NCBI GenBank assembly: GCA_041287495.1
Contig: JBEULE010000005.1
Location: 1-14,036, forward strand
Source of the DNA: JAOABC01 sp041287495
Lineage (GTDB): Bacteria > Aquificota > Aquificia > Aquificales > Hydrogenothermaceae
DNA: 14,036 nt
Reading direction: 5' to 3'
The first letter of the stretch is position 1. Every line of letters begins with the position of its first letter. This document shows positions 1-5,654 of this stretch, one piece after another. The notes under the pieces were generated by a model, which worked only from the letters and a program-made list of their open reading frames with translations, was not told the DNA's origin and made no database searches. The position numbers and the translations under genes were made by a program.

Positions 1-2
1 TA

Positions 3-176
3 AAAAGTTATTTGGTGGATTGGGACAGGAGTGTAAGTAGGTTAGTTCCTGTACTTGCTGCGGGGACTATAGCTGACTCAAAATACCGCCTGTCAGGGAT
101 GAGTCAGCTTGAAATGGCGGAATACAAATACCCTGACCTAAAGTGTAGTGAAACTTTTCAACTTTATACACTTTAG
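3..176 (+). CDS. Possible C-terminal fragment of a gene cut by the window start (TnpB-like tail suspected)
   Basis: One frame stays open from base 3 to a TAG at 174-176, giving 57 residues that enter from outside the window and end LKCSETFQLYTL. It uses codons that are rare in the neighbouring genes (GCG, GGG, CGC), and the stretch is GC-richer than the rest. I do not recognise a domain. A TnpB (IS200/IS605 accessory nuclease) tail is one option, because tnpB 3' ends typically overlap a structured RNA, which is what the same bases look like here. A second frame reads LFGGLGQECK and stops at 37-39, loosely like a TnpB tail, so a frameshifted remnant is also possible. The open frame could equally be chance within a structured RNA. 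Confidence 0.25.
   Translation, partial: KSYLVDWDRSVSRLVPVLAAGTIADSKYRLSGMSQLEMAEYKYPDLKCSETFQLYTL
25..176 (+). ncRNA. Structured, pseudoknot-like RNA element upstream of folE (candidate omega-RNA / IS right end or leader)
   Basis: Several perfect complementary pairs are visible: 25-30 with 47-52 (acagga/tcctgt), 71-80 with 100-109 (agctgactca/tgagtcagct), 86-90 with 116-120 (ccgcc/ggcgg), 92-98 with 131-137 (gtcaggg/ccctgac), and 138-147 with 167-176 (ctaaagtgta/tacactttag). Pairs 86-90/116-120 and 92-98/131-137 each start in the loop of 71-80/100-109 and close outside it, which is a pseudoknot arrangement. About half of bases 11-120 are G or C, against roughly a third elsewhere. GC islands in AT-rich thermophile genomes are known to mark structured RNAs. 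The last hairpin ends 14 bases before the folE start, and no Shine-Dalgarno sequence lies between them. TnpB omega-RNA with the right end of an IS605-type element is the leading idea; a cis-regulatory leader of folE is the alternative. No known riboswitch consensus was recognised. Confidence 0.4.
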
Positions 177-190
177 TTAACCAGAAAAAA

Positions 191-1813
191 ATGGCTATTG
201 ATAGAAACAAAATAGAGCAAGCTATAAAATTATTTTTAGAAGGAATAGGGGAAGATCCAAACAGAGAAGGGTTAAAGGATACACCTAAGAGAGTTGCTAA
301 GATGTGGGAAGAGTTTGAGTCCTACAGAGAGATGAATATGACAGTCTTTGAGGAAGTAGGAAGTTATGAAGAGATGGTTGTAGTTAGAGATATACAGTTT
401 TACTCTCTCTGTGAACATCATCTTTTACCATTTTTCGGAAAAGCCCATGTAGCCTATATTCCAGATAAGAAAGTATGCGGAATTTCAAAGATAGTCAGAG
501 TTGTAAATAAATTTGCATACAGACCTCAAGTCCAAGAGAGATTAACTGCCGAGATAGCAGAATACCTTGAAAAAGAACTTCAACCAAAAGGTGTAGCAGT
601 AGTTATGGAAGCTACACATCTTTGTTACTCTTCTGACACAGAGATACTGACTGATAAAGGCTGGAAACTTTTTAAAGATTTAAATCCGGATGATAAAGTT
701 GCACAGGTAGATAAAGATGGTTTAATAATAGAATTTGTGGAACCTTTAGATTATATAAAGTATCCATTTAAAGGTTATATGATAAACTTTAAAAGTAAAT
801 CACTTGACCTATTGGTTTCACCAGACCATAGAGTGTTATTCTCCTCAAATTGGAATTTTTACAAATCAAAAAACAGATACTGGAAAACAGCTCCAGCTTA
901 CACACTTGTAGATAAATCAAAATTTGTTATACCTCAGGCAGGTATATTGGAAGGTAAAAATATAGATTTTATAAAGATACCAGAAGATTATGTGAGAGAT
1001 TCATCTGAAGAAACAGTTATCACGAAAGTAAAAACAGTTAAAAAAATTAAAGGGAACACATTCTTAAAATTTATTGGTATATACTTAGCAAGAGGTTCCT
1101 TATATAGAAACTCAACCAATAGTTATACAGTTAGAATAACACTAAACGAAGAATGGAAAGCTCAAAAAGTAGAGTCTATACTTAAAGAGATGCCATATAG
1201 CTACTCTAAACATACAAAAGAAAATGGGGTTATAGAATTTAGAATAAACAGTAAAGGATTGTATATATATCTCTATAAACTTGGCAAAGGGGCTGATAGG
1301 CATATTCCTTCTGAAATTTTTAACAGCTCTGTAAAACAGAGGAAGTTATTCTTAGAATACTTTATCATTGGTAATGGACAGATAAAAAAGGATGGAAAAT
1401 CTTACCGTTTAGTCAGTAAATCTAAAAAATTAGTAGATGATATTCAAGCTATATTTTTATCCTTGGGAGTTGCTTGTAATGTTTATGAAATTTTTAACAA
1501 AAAAAGCAACAGTACTCATTACTACATAGAAACAAGATATAACAAAAGAGGAGATAAGAAAAATTACTCAATGGTTACACATGTGGAGAATGTAGAGTAT
1601 AACGATTACATATACTCTGTAACAGTTCCTTCTGGGTATATCTTAGTCAGGAGAAATGGAAAACCTGCAATATCTGGAAACTGTATGGCTATGAGGGGTG
1701 TAAGAAATCCAGAGAGTGTTACGGTTACAAGTAAATTAACAGGAAAATTTCTTGAATGTCATAAAACAAGGGAAGAGTTTTTAAATTTGATTAATTCACA
1801 CAAAAAGTTATAA
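191..1813 (+). CDS. folE: GTP cyclohydrolase I interrupted by an in-frame intein
   Basis: GTP cyclohydrolase I converts GTP to 7,8-dihydroneopterin triphosphate, the first step of folate synthesis and also of preQ0/queuosine synthesis. It works in the cytoplasm as a zinc-dependent homo-oligomer. Residues 1-144 and 498-540 are the enzyme and join to 187 residues, a normal family length. The opening MAIDRNKIEQAIK and GEDPNREGLKDTPKRV are typical. The active-site block LCEHHLLPF gives C74, H76 and H77, and the second block is H143-L144 joined to C498. By family knowledge C74, H77 and C498 (E. coli Cys110, His113, Cys181) bind zinc. Residues 145-497 are an intein (own entry), so this is not a broken gene: the frame is open throughout and both extein halves match. 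The ATG is chosen because the family starts there and no start codon lies upstream in frame before a stop. There is no convincing Shine-Dalgarno sequence, which is odd next to its neighbours. Confidence 0.95.
   Translation: MAIDRNKIEQAIKLFLEGIGEDPNREGLKDTPKRVAKMWEEFESYREMNMTVFEEVGSYEEMVVVRDIQFYSLCEHHLLPFFGKAHVAYIPDKKVCGISKIVRVVNKFAYRPQVQERLTAEIAEYLEKELQPKGVAVVMEATHLCYSSDTEILTDKGWKLFKDLNPDDKVAQVDKDGLIIEFVEPLDYIKYPFKGYMINFKSKSLDLLVSPDHRVLFSSNWNFYKSKNRYWKTAPAYTLVDKSKFVIPQAGILEGKNIDFIKIPEDYVRDSSEETVITKVKTVKKIKGNTFLKFIGIYLARGSLYRNSTNSYTVRITLNEEWKAQKVESILKEMPYSYSKHTKENGVIEFRINSKGLYIYLYKLGKGADRHIPSEIFNSSVKQRKLFLEYFIIGNGQIKKDGKSYRLVSKSKKLVDDIQAIFLSLGVACNVYEIFNKKSNSTHYYIETRYNKRGDKKNYSMVTHVENVEYNDYIYSVTVPSGYILVRRNGKPAISGNCMAMRGVRNPESVTVTSKLTGKFLECHKTREEFLNLINSHKKL
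623..1681 (+). other. Intein in GTP cyclohydrolase I (353 residues, C145 to N497)
   Basis: The insert begins CYSSDTEILTDKGW (block A, nucleophile C145). Block B follows as LLVSPDHRVLF with S210 and H213, in the usual TxxH position. It ends with block F/G as YSVTVPSGYILVRRNG and KPAISGN, with terminal N497 and +1 residue C498 of the extein. Removing it restores the GTP cyclohydrolase sequence HL/CMAMRGVRNPE. Two features are non-canonical: the penultimate residue is Gly (G496) instead of His, and there is no histidine at all between H464 and the C-terminus, so the block F histidine is also absent. Similar VRRNGK...GN tails are, from memory, seen in some phage and bacterial inteins, so splicing may still work. 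Base composition matches the host gene, suggesting long residence. Confidence 0.93.
1043..1540 (+). other. Degenerate LAGLIDADG homing endonuclease domain within the intein
   Basis: Between the two splicing halves, about residues 285-450 of the precursor resemble a two-motif LAGLIDADG (DOD) endonuclease. Motif 1 is FIGIYLARG (294-302) and motif 2 is LEYFIIGNG (388-396). In active enzymes the eighth residue of each motif is an acidic metal ligand; here these are R301 and N395, so both catalytic acids appear lost. The domain is otherwise full length, with no stop or frameshift. It is therefore probably a cleavage-dead fold kept for structure or simply decaying. The boundaries are approximate and the alignment was done by eye. 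Confidence 0.65.
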
Positions 1814-1845
1814 TAGATTAAACTAAACTTTTAGGTGGTAGAGAG

Positions 1846-2277
1846 ATGAAACCAGAAGATTTGATGAGAAACCCATTTATGTCAAATACAAAGTTCCAAG
1901 AGCAGATGGGGTTTTTAAAGGAAGAGTCAGAGTTTGATAAAATTATAAAAGTTTTAACTGTCCCAGCAAAAAGTGGCATATATATATCAAAAGTAGATAT
2001 AAGAAACATTGGGCTTTCCATAGGAGTAGAAGTGATAGTTAGAGAGAGAAAGGAGATGTTAAAAGACCTTTTCTATTACAGTAAGCAATTTGATAAAATG
2101 AAAGAATTTCTTGATAAATTAATAGAATTTACAAATCACAAAATCTCACAGTATAGAGAAATCCAGTCAGAATTTCCTGCCTCTGCTCCTATTATAGAGG
2201 AGTGGGTTGAGAAAGCTTTAAGACTCACTAAATTTATAGAAAATCTAAAACGAGAAGTAGATATATACAAGGTTTGA
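1846..2277 (+). CDS. Hypothetical protein, 143 residues, between folE and the tRNA nucleotidyltransferase
   Basis: I do not recognise this protein. It starts at ATG 1846 behind a good Shine-Dalgarno sequence (aggtgg at 1832-1837), 32 bases after folE. It ends only 3 bases before the next start, so it is almost certainly co-transcribed with both. There is no signal peptide or membrane segment. Residues about 35-70 alternate hydrophobic and charged residues in a way that suggests a small beta-containing unit (KSGIYISKVDIRNIGLSIGV). Residues 75-143 are rich in Lys, Glu, Leu and Phe with helical, possibly coiled-coil spacing (YSKQFDKMKEFLDKLIEF, IENLKREVDIYKV). Its coding quality is supported by the Shine-Dalgarno sequence, spacing and composition like its neighbours. 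A lineage-specific cytoplasmic protein is the most that can be said. Confidence 0.8.
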   Translation: MKPEDLMRNPFMSNTKFQEQMGFLKEESEFDKIIKVLTVPAKSGIYISKVDIRNIGLSIGVEVIVRERKEMLKDLFYYSKQFDKMKEFLDKLIEFTNHKISQYREIQSEFPASAPIIEEWVEKALRLTKFIENLKREVDIYKV

Positions 2278-2280
2278 TGT

Positions 2281-3177
2281 ATGCTAAGTTTTGAAGGTTT
2301 TTTACAGAAGATTTTTTCAAAAAAAAAGGAAGAAAAACTAACAGAAGAAGATATTGGCTACACATATATACACGGTTTAATCTTTTATAACACCTATTTT
2401 GATTCAGTAGCAAAAGCTCTTCCTAAAGGTAGTTTATGTTTTATTGTAGGTGGTTGGGTTAGGGATAGGATAATAAACAGACCTATAGGTAAGAGTATAG
2501 ATGTAGATTTCCTTGTAACTGTTTCTCCAATGGAAGTAGTAAGAAATCTAAAAGCCATAGTAGGTGGAAATATATTCCAGTTTGAGAAGGAAAAGACAGT
2601 AGCAAGTCTTATCTTTGAAGAAGGTGAATATAAATATAGGTTTGATTTTTCTTACCTTGATATATCAGATATGCCTGATAACTTAGATTTTGAAGAAAAG
2701 GAAAGATTTATATATCAAAAACTTAAAGAAGATTTACTCTCAAGGGATTTTACTATCAATGCTATAGCAGTTAATTTTGATGACACTTCCGGCTTATCAG
2801 CATCTCAAACAGTTTTGATAGACCCTTCTGGAGGCTTTAAAGATATTCAAGAAGGTATTGTAAGACCTATATCTTATGAAAACATCAAAAAAGACCCTGT
2901 AAGAATGATTAGAGGATACAGAATAGCATCAGAACTTGATTTTACCGTAGATAAAGATTTTGATAGATTTGTAAGAAAAAATATAAATCTTTTAAAAAAC
3001 TCTCCCAAAGAGAGAATAAGGGATGAATTTCTTAAAGTTATAAATAATGAAAATGGATATAAAGGTATAAAACTTATTAAAGAGTGTGGTATCCTTGACT
3101 TCATAACCCAAAACAGTGTAGATGATATAGAAGTTTTGAGGAAGGTTGAGGAAGTTTTAAAAAAAAAGTTTATCTGA
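2281..3177 (+). CDS. cca: Class II tRNA nucleotidyltransferase (CCA-adding type), zero-frame product with catalytic head
   Basis: Adds CCA, or part of it, to tRNA 3' ends, or acts as a poly(A) polymerase; all three belong to the class II polymerase-beta fold. In order: GGWVRD (57-62) and the metal-binding DVD (74-76), RDFTINAIA (155-163), the DPSGGFKDIQEGIVR block (181-195), the nucleotide-reading motif KDPVRMIRGYR (204-214), and SPKERIRDEF (241-250). The tail domain is missing: the frame ends at TGA 3175-3177, just after nine A. The missing part continues in the -1 frame (own entry). Aquifex is known to split CCA addition between a CC-adding and an A-adding enzyme, so the exact activity cannot be told from sequence; the symbol names the family. 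The start ATG 2281 has aagg at 2269-2272 and follows the previous stop by 3 bases. Confidence 0.85.
   Translation: MLSFEGFLQKIFSKKKEEKLTEEDIGYTYIHGLIFYNTYFDSVAKALPKGSLCFIVGGWVRDRIINRPIGKSIDVDFLVTVSPMEVVRNLKAIVGGNIFQFEKEKTVASLIFEEGEYKYRFDFSYLDISDMPDNLDFEEKERFIYQKLKEDLLSRDFTINAIAVNFDDTSGLSASQTVLIDPSGGFKDIQEGIVRPISYENIKKDPVRMIRGYRIASELDFTVDKDFDRFVRKNINLLKNSPKERIRDEFLKVINNENGYKGIKLIKECGILDFITQNSVDDIEVLRKVEEVLKKKFI
3162..3168 (+). promoter_or_regulatory. Candidate -1 frameshift/slippage site, A AAA AAG at the end of a nine-A run
   Basis: Bases 3159-3167 are nine A followed by G. In the upstream reading frame they are read TTA AAA AAA AAG, so the last seven bases form A AAA AAG, the same heptamer used for programmed -1 frameshifting in E. 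coli dnaX. A slip of one base back continues with GTT at 3168 into an open frame holding the missing domain. A purine-rich gaggaag lies at 3148-3154, close upstream, where an internal Shine-Dalgarno sequence stimulates dnaX. A nine-A run also suits transcriptional slippage, as in Thermus dnaX. No strong downstream hairpin is visible. A single-base sequencing or real indel error in the run cannot be excluded. Confidence 0.5.
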
Positions 3178-3689
3178 TAGATGATTATTTTAGGTCAGTT
3201 TTAAGTTCAATAGAGTTTTTCAATTACTTAACAGATATATCTGTGTTAAAAACAGTTTCAATACTAAATGATAAAGCTGTTAGAAAAGTTCTCTCAGATT
3301 ATCTACTTTTTGGTAATAAAGCTACAAATTTTGGTGTTAGACTGGTTGAAGGTTATAACTATCTAAAGAGTTTAGAAGAAAGTTCCGGAGTTTTAGAAAA
3401 AAATCTGTTTTGGTATAGATATGAAGATATATTCTCTCATATAGCTGTTTTATACTTAGCTAAAGATGAAGATGAAGGATTTTTGAGATACATACAAAAC
3501 TATTTTTTTGAAAATTACAAAGATAAAGTGATTAAAGAGCCTTTACTGTCAGGTGTTGAGATAATGGGTCTATTAAACTTAAAACCTTCAAAAAAGGTTG
3601 GAGAGATAAAAGAAAAGTTAATCTTGGCACAGCTTGAGGGGAAAATAAAAACAAAAGAAGAAGCAGTTAAATTTATAAAAAATCTGTAA
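3168..3689 (+). CDS. C-terminal tRNA-binding part of the same tRNA nucleotidyltransferase, in the -1 frame
   Basis: From GTT 3168 this frame is open for 173 residues to TAA 3687-3689 and continues the head domain without a gap (VYLIDDYFRSVLSS onward). The end is the classic class II tail: EPLLSGVEIMGLLNLKPS, then KKVGEIKEKLILAQLEGKI with KTKEEAVKFI. This matches the family pattern of LSGxDLMxLGLxPGPxVG followed by an Ala/Glu-rich helix. Joined after K296 of the head, the full enzyme would be 469 residues, a normal length for the family. A start at GTG 3243 would give 148 residues but would drop about 25 residues of body-domain sequence, and no Shine-Dalgarno sequence supports it. I therefore treat it as the second half of one protein, not a gene of its own. 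Confidence 0.75.
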   Translation, partial: VYLIDDYFRSVLSSIEFFNYLTDISVLKTVSILNDKAVRKVLSDYLLFGNKATNFGVRLVEGYNYLKSLEESSGVLEKNLFWYRYEDIFSHIAVLYLAKDEDEGFLRYIQNYFFENYKDKVIKEPLLSGVEIMGLLNLKPSKKVGEIKEKLILAQLEGKIKTKEEAVKFIKNL

Positions 3690-3711
3690 AAGTTTTCATT
3701 TAGGTTAGTGT

Positions 3712-3741
3712 TTGACAACTTTATATATTTTATAATTTAAT
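3712..3741 (+). promoter_or_regulatory. Sigma-70-like promoter for the porin/SCP2 unit
   Basis: A perfect TTGACA lies at 3712-3717. With an 18-base spacer comes TTTAAT (3736-3741). A perfect TATAAT at 3731-3736 is only 13 bases away, too short for a standard promoter, so the former pair is preferred. The stretch 3718-3765 is almost all A/T, and the start codon at 3780 follows a good ribosome site. This is the only gap upstream of the porin, which supports a separate transcription start. Confidence 0.55.
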
Positions 3742-3779
3742 ATAAAAACTATTTAAATTATATTTTGGAGGTTAGTATC

Positions 3780-5009
3780 ATGAAAAAAGTTCTTGCAGTA
3801 GCAAGTTTACTGGCAGTAGCAACAACGCAAACTTTTGCAACAAACGGAGATAACATGATAGGTGTTACTCCAGCTTCTGAAGCTATGGGTGGTCTTGGTG
3901 TTGGTATGCCTGTAGGTTCAATTGATTCAATTTTCAGAAACCCTGCCTGGATGAACACAGAAAAAGGTTTTACAGTGTCTTTCGGTGGTATTTTGTTTAT
4001 GCCGGATGTTAAGGGAAGAGTAATGGATGGATATGTTTCAAGTAGATCTAACTTCTTCACAGTTCCTGAAATAGGTATTACTCAAAGAATAAATGATAAA
4101 GTTGTTGTTGGTATAGCTGCTTATGGGGTATCCGGAATGGGAGTAGATTACAGAAACAAAGGTAATGCATATGGAAATATGCATACAACACTTCAGTTTA
4201 TGAGAATTATTCCTGCTATCTCATATCAGGTAACTCCTAATTTGTCTATAGGTGTTGGAATTGATTTAGCGTGGGGGTCTTTAGACTTAGGTGCATATTT
4301 ATATGATAGTGTTAAACATTTAATATATAATGCTGGAGGTGGTCAGTCATCTTCTTATGGAATTGGAGCACAGTTTGGTATAGCTTATCAGATTGGCAAT
4401 CTATACGCAGGTTTAAATTACCAATCTCCGATTTCTATGAAGTATAAACATGTATATGATTCTAACAATGATAATTTTTTTGAAGACTTAAAATTAGAGC
4501 AACCTCAAGAGCTTGCTTTTGGTTTAGGTTATAGAGTTTTACCAAACTTAAAAGTTGGAGCTGATATAAGATGGATAAACTGGTCAAGTGCAGATGGATA
4601 CAAACAGTTTAAATGGAAAGACCAATGGGTGTTTGCAGTTGGTGGAGAGTATCAGGCAACTTCTAAATTAAAACTTAGGGCAGGTTATAACTACGCAAAA
4701 TCTCCTATAAGAAGTTATTCAAATCTTTGTGTTGACCCCTCAACTTGCCCAAATAGAATTCCGGATTTTACTAGCTCATTTTCGGATTTCCAAGTCCAAT
4801 GGTTTAATCTAATAGGATTCCCTGCTATTACAGAACATCACATATCACTTGGTGGAAGTTATCAGTTTACAAAAAATTTTGCAGTTGATTTAGCTTATGT
4901 CCATGCATTTGAAAAAAAAGTTGAATCAACAGCCATGGGAGGAATAGCATTAGCAGGAGCTAAAAATGCTCAAAATGAAGTCGGCATAGCTCTGAGATGG
5001 TCTTTCTAA
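3780..5009 (+). CDS. FadL/OmpP1/TodX-family outer-membrane porin
   Basis: A 409-residue outer-membrane beta-barrel of the family that carries long-chain fatty acids, aromatic or other hydrophobic compounds across the outer membrane. A signal peptide is clear: MKK, then LAVASLLAVATTQTFA with likely cleavage after residue 20, leaving TNGDNMIGV. The family's N-terminal hatch region follows: SEAMGGLGVGMPVGSIDSIF and RNPAWM, like the AMGGAGVA...NPA signature. The rest is alternating amphipathic strands ending in ALRWSF, with the terminal Phe typical of barrel proteins. ATG 3780 is chosen over an in-frame TTG at 3765 because ggaggt (3767-3772) sits 7 bases before it and the signal peptide begins there. 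It is followed after 21 bases by a secreted SCP2-like protein. The substrate cannot be told; in a chemolithotroph, membrane lipids or hydrophobic sulfur compounds are only guesses. Confidence 0.9.
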   Translation: MKKVLAVASLLAVATTQTFATNGDNMIGVTPASEAMGGLGVGMPVGSIDSIFRNPAWMNTEKGFTVSFGGILFMPDVKGRVMDGYVSSRSNFFTVPEIGITQRINDKVVVGIAAYGVSGMGVDYRNKGNAYGNMHTTLQFMRIIPAISYQVTPNLSIGVGIDLAWGSLDLGAYLYDSVKHLIYNAGGGQSSSYGIGAQFGIAYQIGNLYAGLNYQSPISMKYKHVYDSNNDNFFEDLKLEQPQELAFGLGYRVLPNLKVGADIRWINWSSADGYKQFKWKDQWVFAVGGEYQATSKLKLRAGYNYAKSPIRSYSNLCVDPSTCPNRIPDFTSSFSDFQVQWFNLIGFPAITEHHISLGGSYQFTKNFAVDLAYVHAFEKKVESTAMGGIALAGAKNAQNEVGIALRWSF

Positions 5010-5030
5010 AGGAAAGGGGGTAGGATAGAT

Positions 5031-5522
5031 ATGTTTAAAAAAGCAGTTTTGGGGGCAATTTTATCCCTTTCTGTAAATTCCTTTTCTTTTGCGGCAGAGC
5101 CGTGGATGAGTCCAGCTTGGGCTGAGAAGTTCTGTGAGTACTGGAATAAACATCTTCAAACTACCATGGCAGAATGGGCTGACTATAATGTTAACAAACA
5201 GAAAGGCTACAAAACTATACAGTTTTACAGACAGGACTGTGGAGATAAAAAGAAGGTGGAAGTTAGAATAAAGTATGAGAATGGAAAGGCTGTATGTATA
5301 TACGGTGGAGAAGCAAAAGACCCTAATCCGGAGTTTTTAATGTATGCTACGGATAAAAACTGGAAATCTTTGGCAAACGGTGAGTTTGGATTTATGGGAA
5401 TGGGCATTATGTCAAAGATGACTTTCCAAGGCTCAAAAGTAGAAGCTATGAAGTTTATGGAGCCATTTAAATCATTCTTGATTGGTCTTGGAAAAGTGCC
5501 TTATTCAGAAAGTTGTCCTTAA
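5031..5522 (+). CDS. Secreted SCP2-like (sterol carrier type) lipid-binding domain protein
   Basis: A 163-residue protein with a signal peptide (MFKKAVLGAILSLSVNSFSFA, likely cleaved after residue 21) and therefore probably periplasmic. The second half, YATDKNWKSLANGEFGFM with GMGIMSKMTFQGSKVEAMKF, resembles the SCP2 fold, whose helix/strand tunnel binds lipids (compare the 'W..l..G......m..Gk...G.......' pattern). Similarity was judged by eye and is moderate. Four cysteines (C35, C70, C89, C162) could form disulfides. A purine-rich ggggtagga ribosome site precedes ATG 5031. It sits 21 bases after the porin and is followed by a strong terminator, so the two form a unit. A plausible reading is a periplasmic carrier that accepts hydrophobic ligand from the porin; this is inference. 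Confidence 0.75.
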   Translation: MFKKAVLGAILSLSVNSFSFAAEPWMSPAWAEKFCEYWNKHLQTTMAEWADYNVNKQKGYKTIQFYRQDCGDKKKVEVRIKYENGKAVCIYGGEAKDPNPEFLMYATDKNWKSLANGEFGFMGMGIMSKMTFQGSKVEAMKFMEPFKSFLIGLGKVPYSESCP

Positions 5523-5548
5523 ATAAGTTAATCATCTAAAATCTTTTC

Positions 5549-5574
5549 AAGCCCCCTATAAGGGGGCTTTTTTT
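5549..5574 (+). terminator. Rho-independent terminator ending the porin/SCP2 unit
   Basis: AAGCCCCCT (5549-5557) pairs perfectly with AGGGGGCTT (5561-5569) around a 3-base ATA loop, followed by a T run through 5574. It lies 26 bases after the stop of the SCP2-like gene and before ileS, separating the two transcription units. It is by far the clearest GC-rich hairpin with a T tail in the window. Confidence 0.92.
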
Positions 5575-5610
5575 ATGTCTAAATTCCATCTAAAACTACC
5601 AAATATAGGA

Positions 5611-5616
5611 TATAAT
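5611..5616 (+). promoter_or_regulatory. Possible -10 box for the ileS unit
   Basis: A perfect TATAAT stands 38 bases upstream of the ileS start and just after the terminator, where a promoter is needed. No convincing -35 hexamer is seen at the right distance, so the assignment is tentative. Confidence 0.4.
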
Positions 5617-5640
5617 ATATTTTTTAAGTTTTAACCAAAT

Positions 5641-5648
5641 AAGGAGGT
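5641..5648 (+). promoter_or_regulatory. Strong Shine-Dalgarno deciding the TTG start of ileS
   Basis: AAGGAGGT is an extended match to the anti-Shine-Dalgarno and stands 6 bases before TTG 5655. There is no ATG nearby that would keep the IleRS N-terminus (EFKDTLNLPQTEFPM) intact; the next in-frame ATG is residue 16. Confidence 0.85.
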
Positions 5649-5654
5649 AAAAGT

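Noticed and set aside
623..1681. folE broken by an insertion sequence
   Set aside because: The insert is in frame, has intein splicing motifs at both ends, and leaves perfect extein halves, so an intein explains it fully.
3243..3689. A separate 148-residue gene starting at GTG 3243
   Set aside because: The same frame is open back to 3168 and continues the nucleotidyltransferase; there is no ribosome site at 3243 and the content is the tail of the upstream enzyme.
3712..3736. TTGACA and TATAAT as one promoter
   Set aside because: Only 13 bases separate them; TTTAAT with an 18-base spacer is the better -10.
3765..3779. Upstream TTG start for the porin
   Set aside because: It overlaps the ribosome site and would add five residues before a clean signal peptide; ATG 3780 is correctly spaced.
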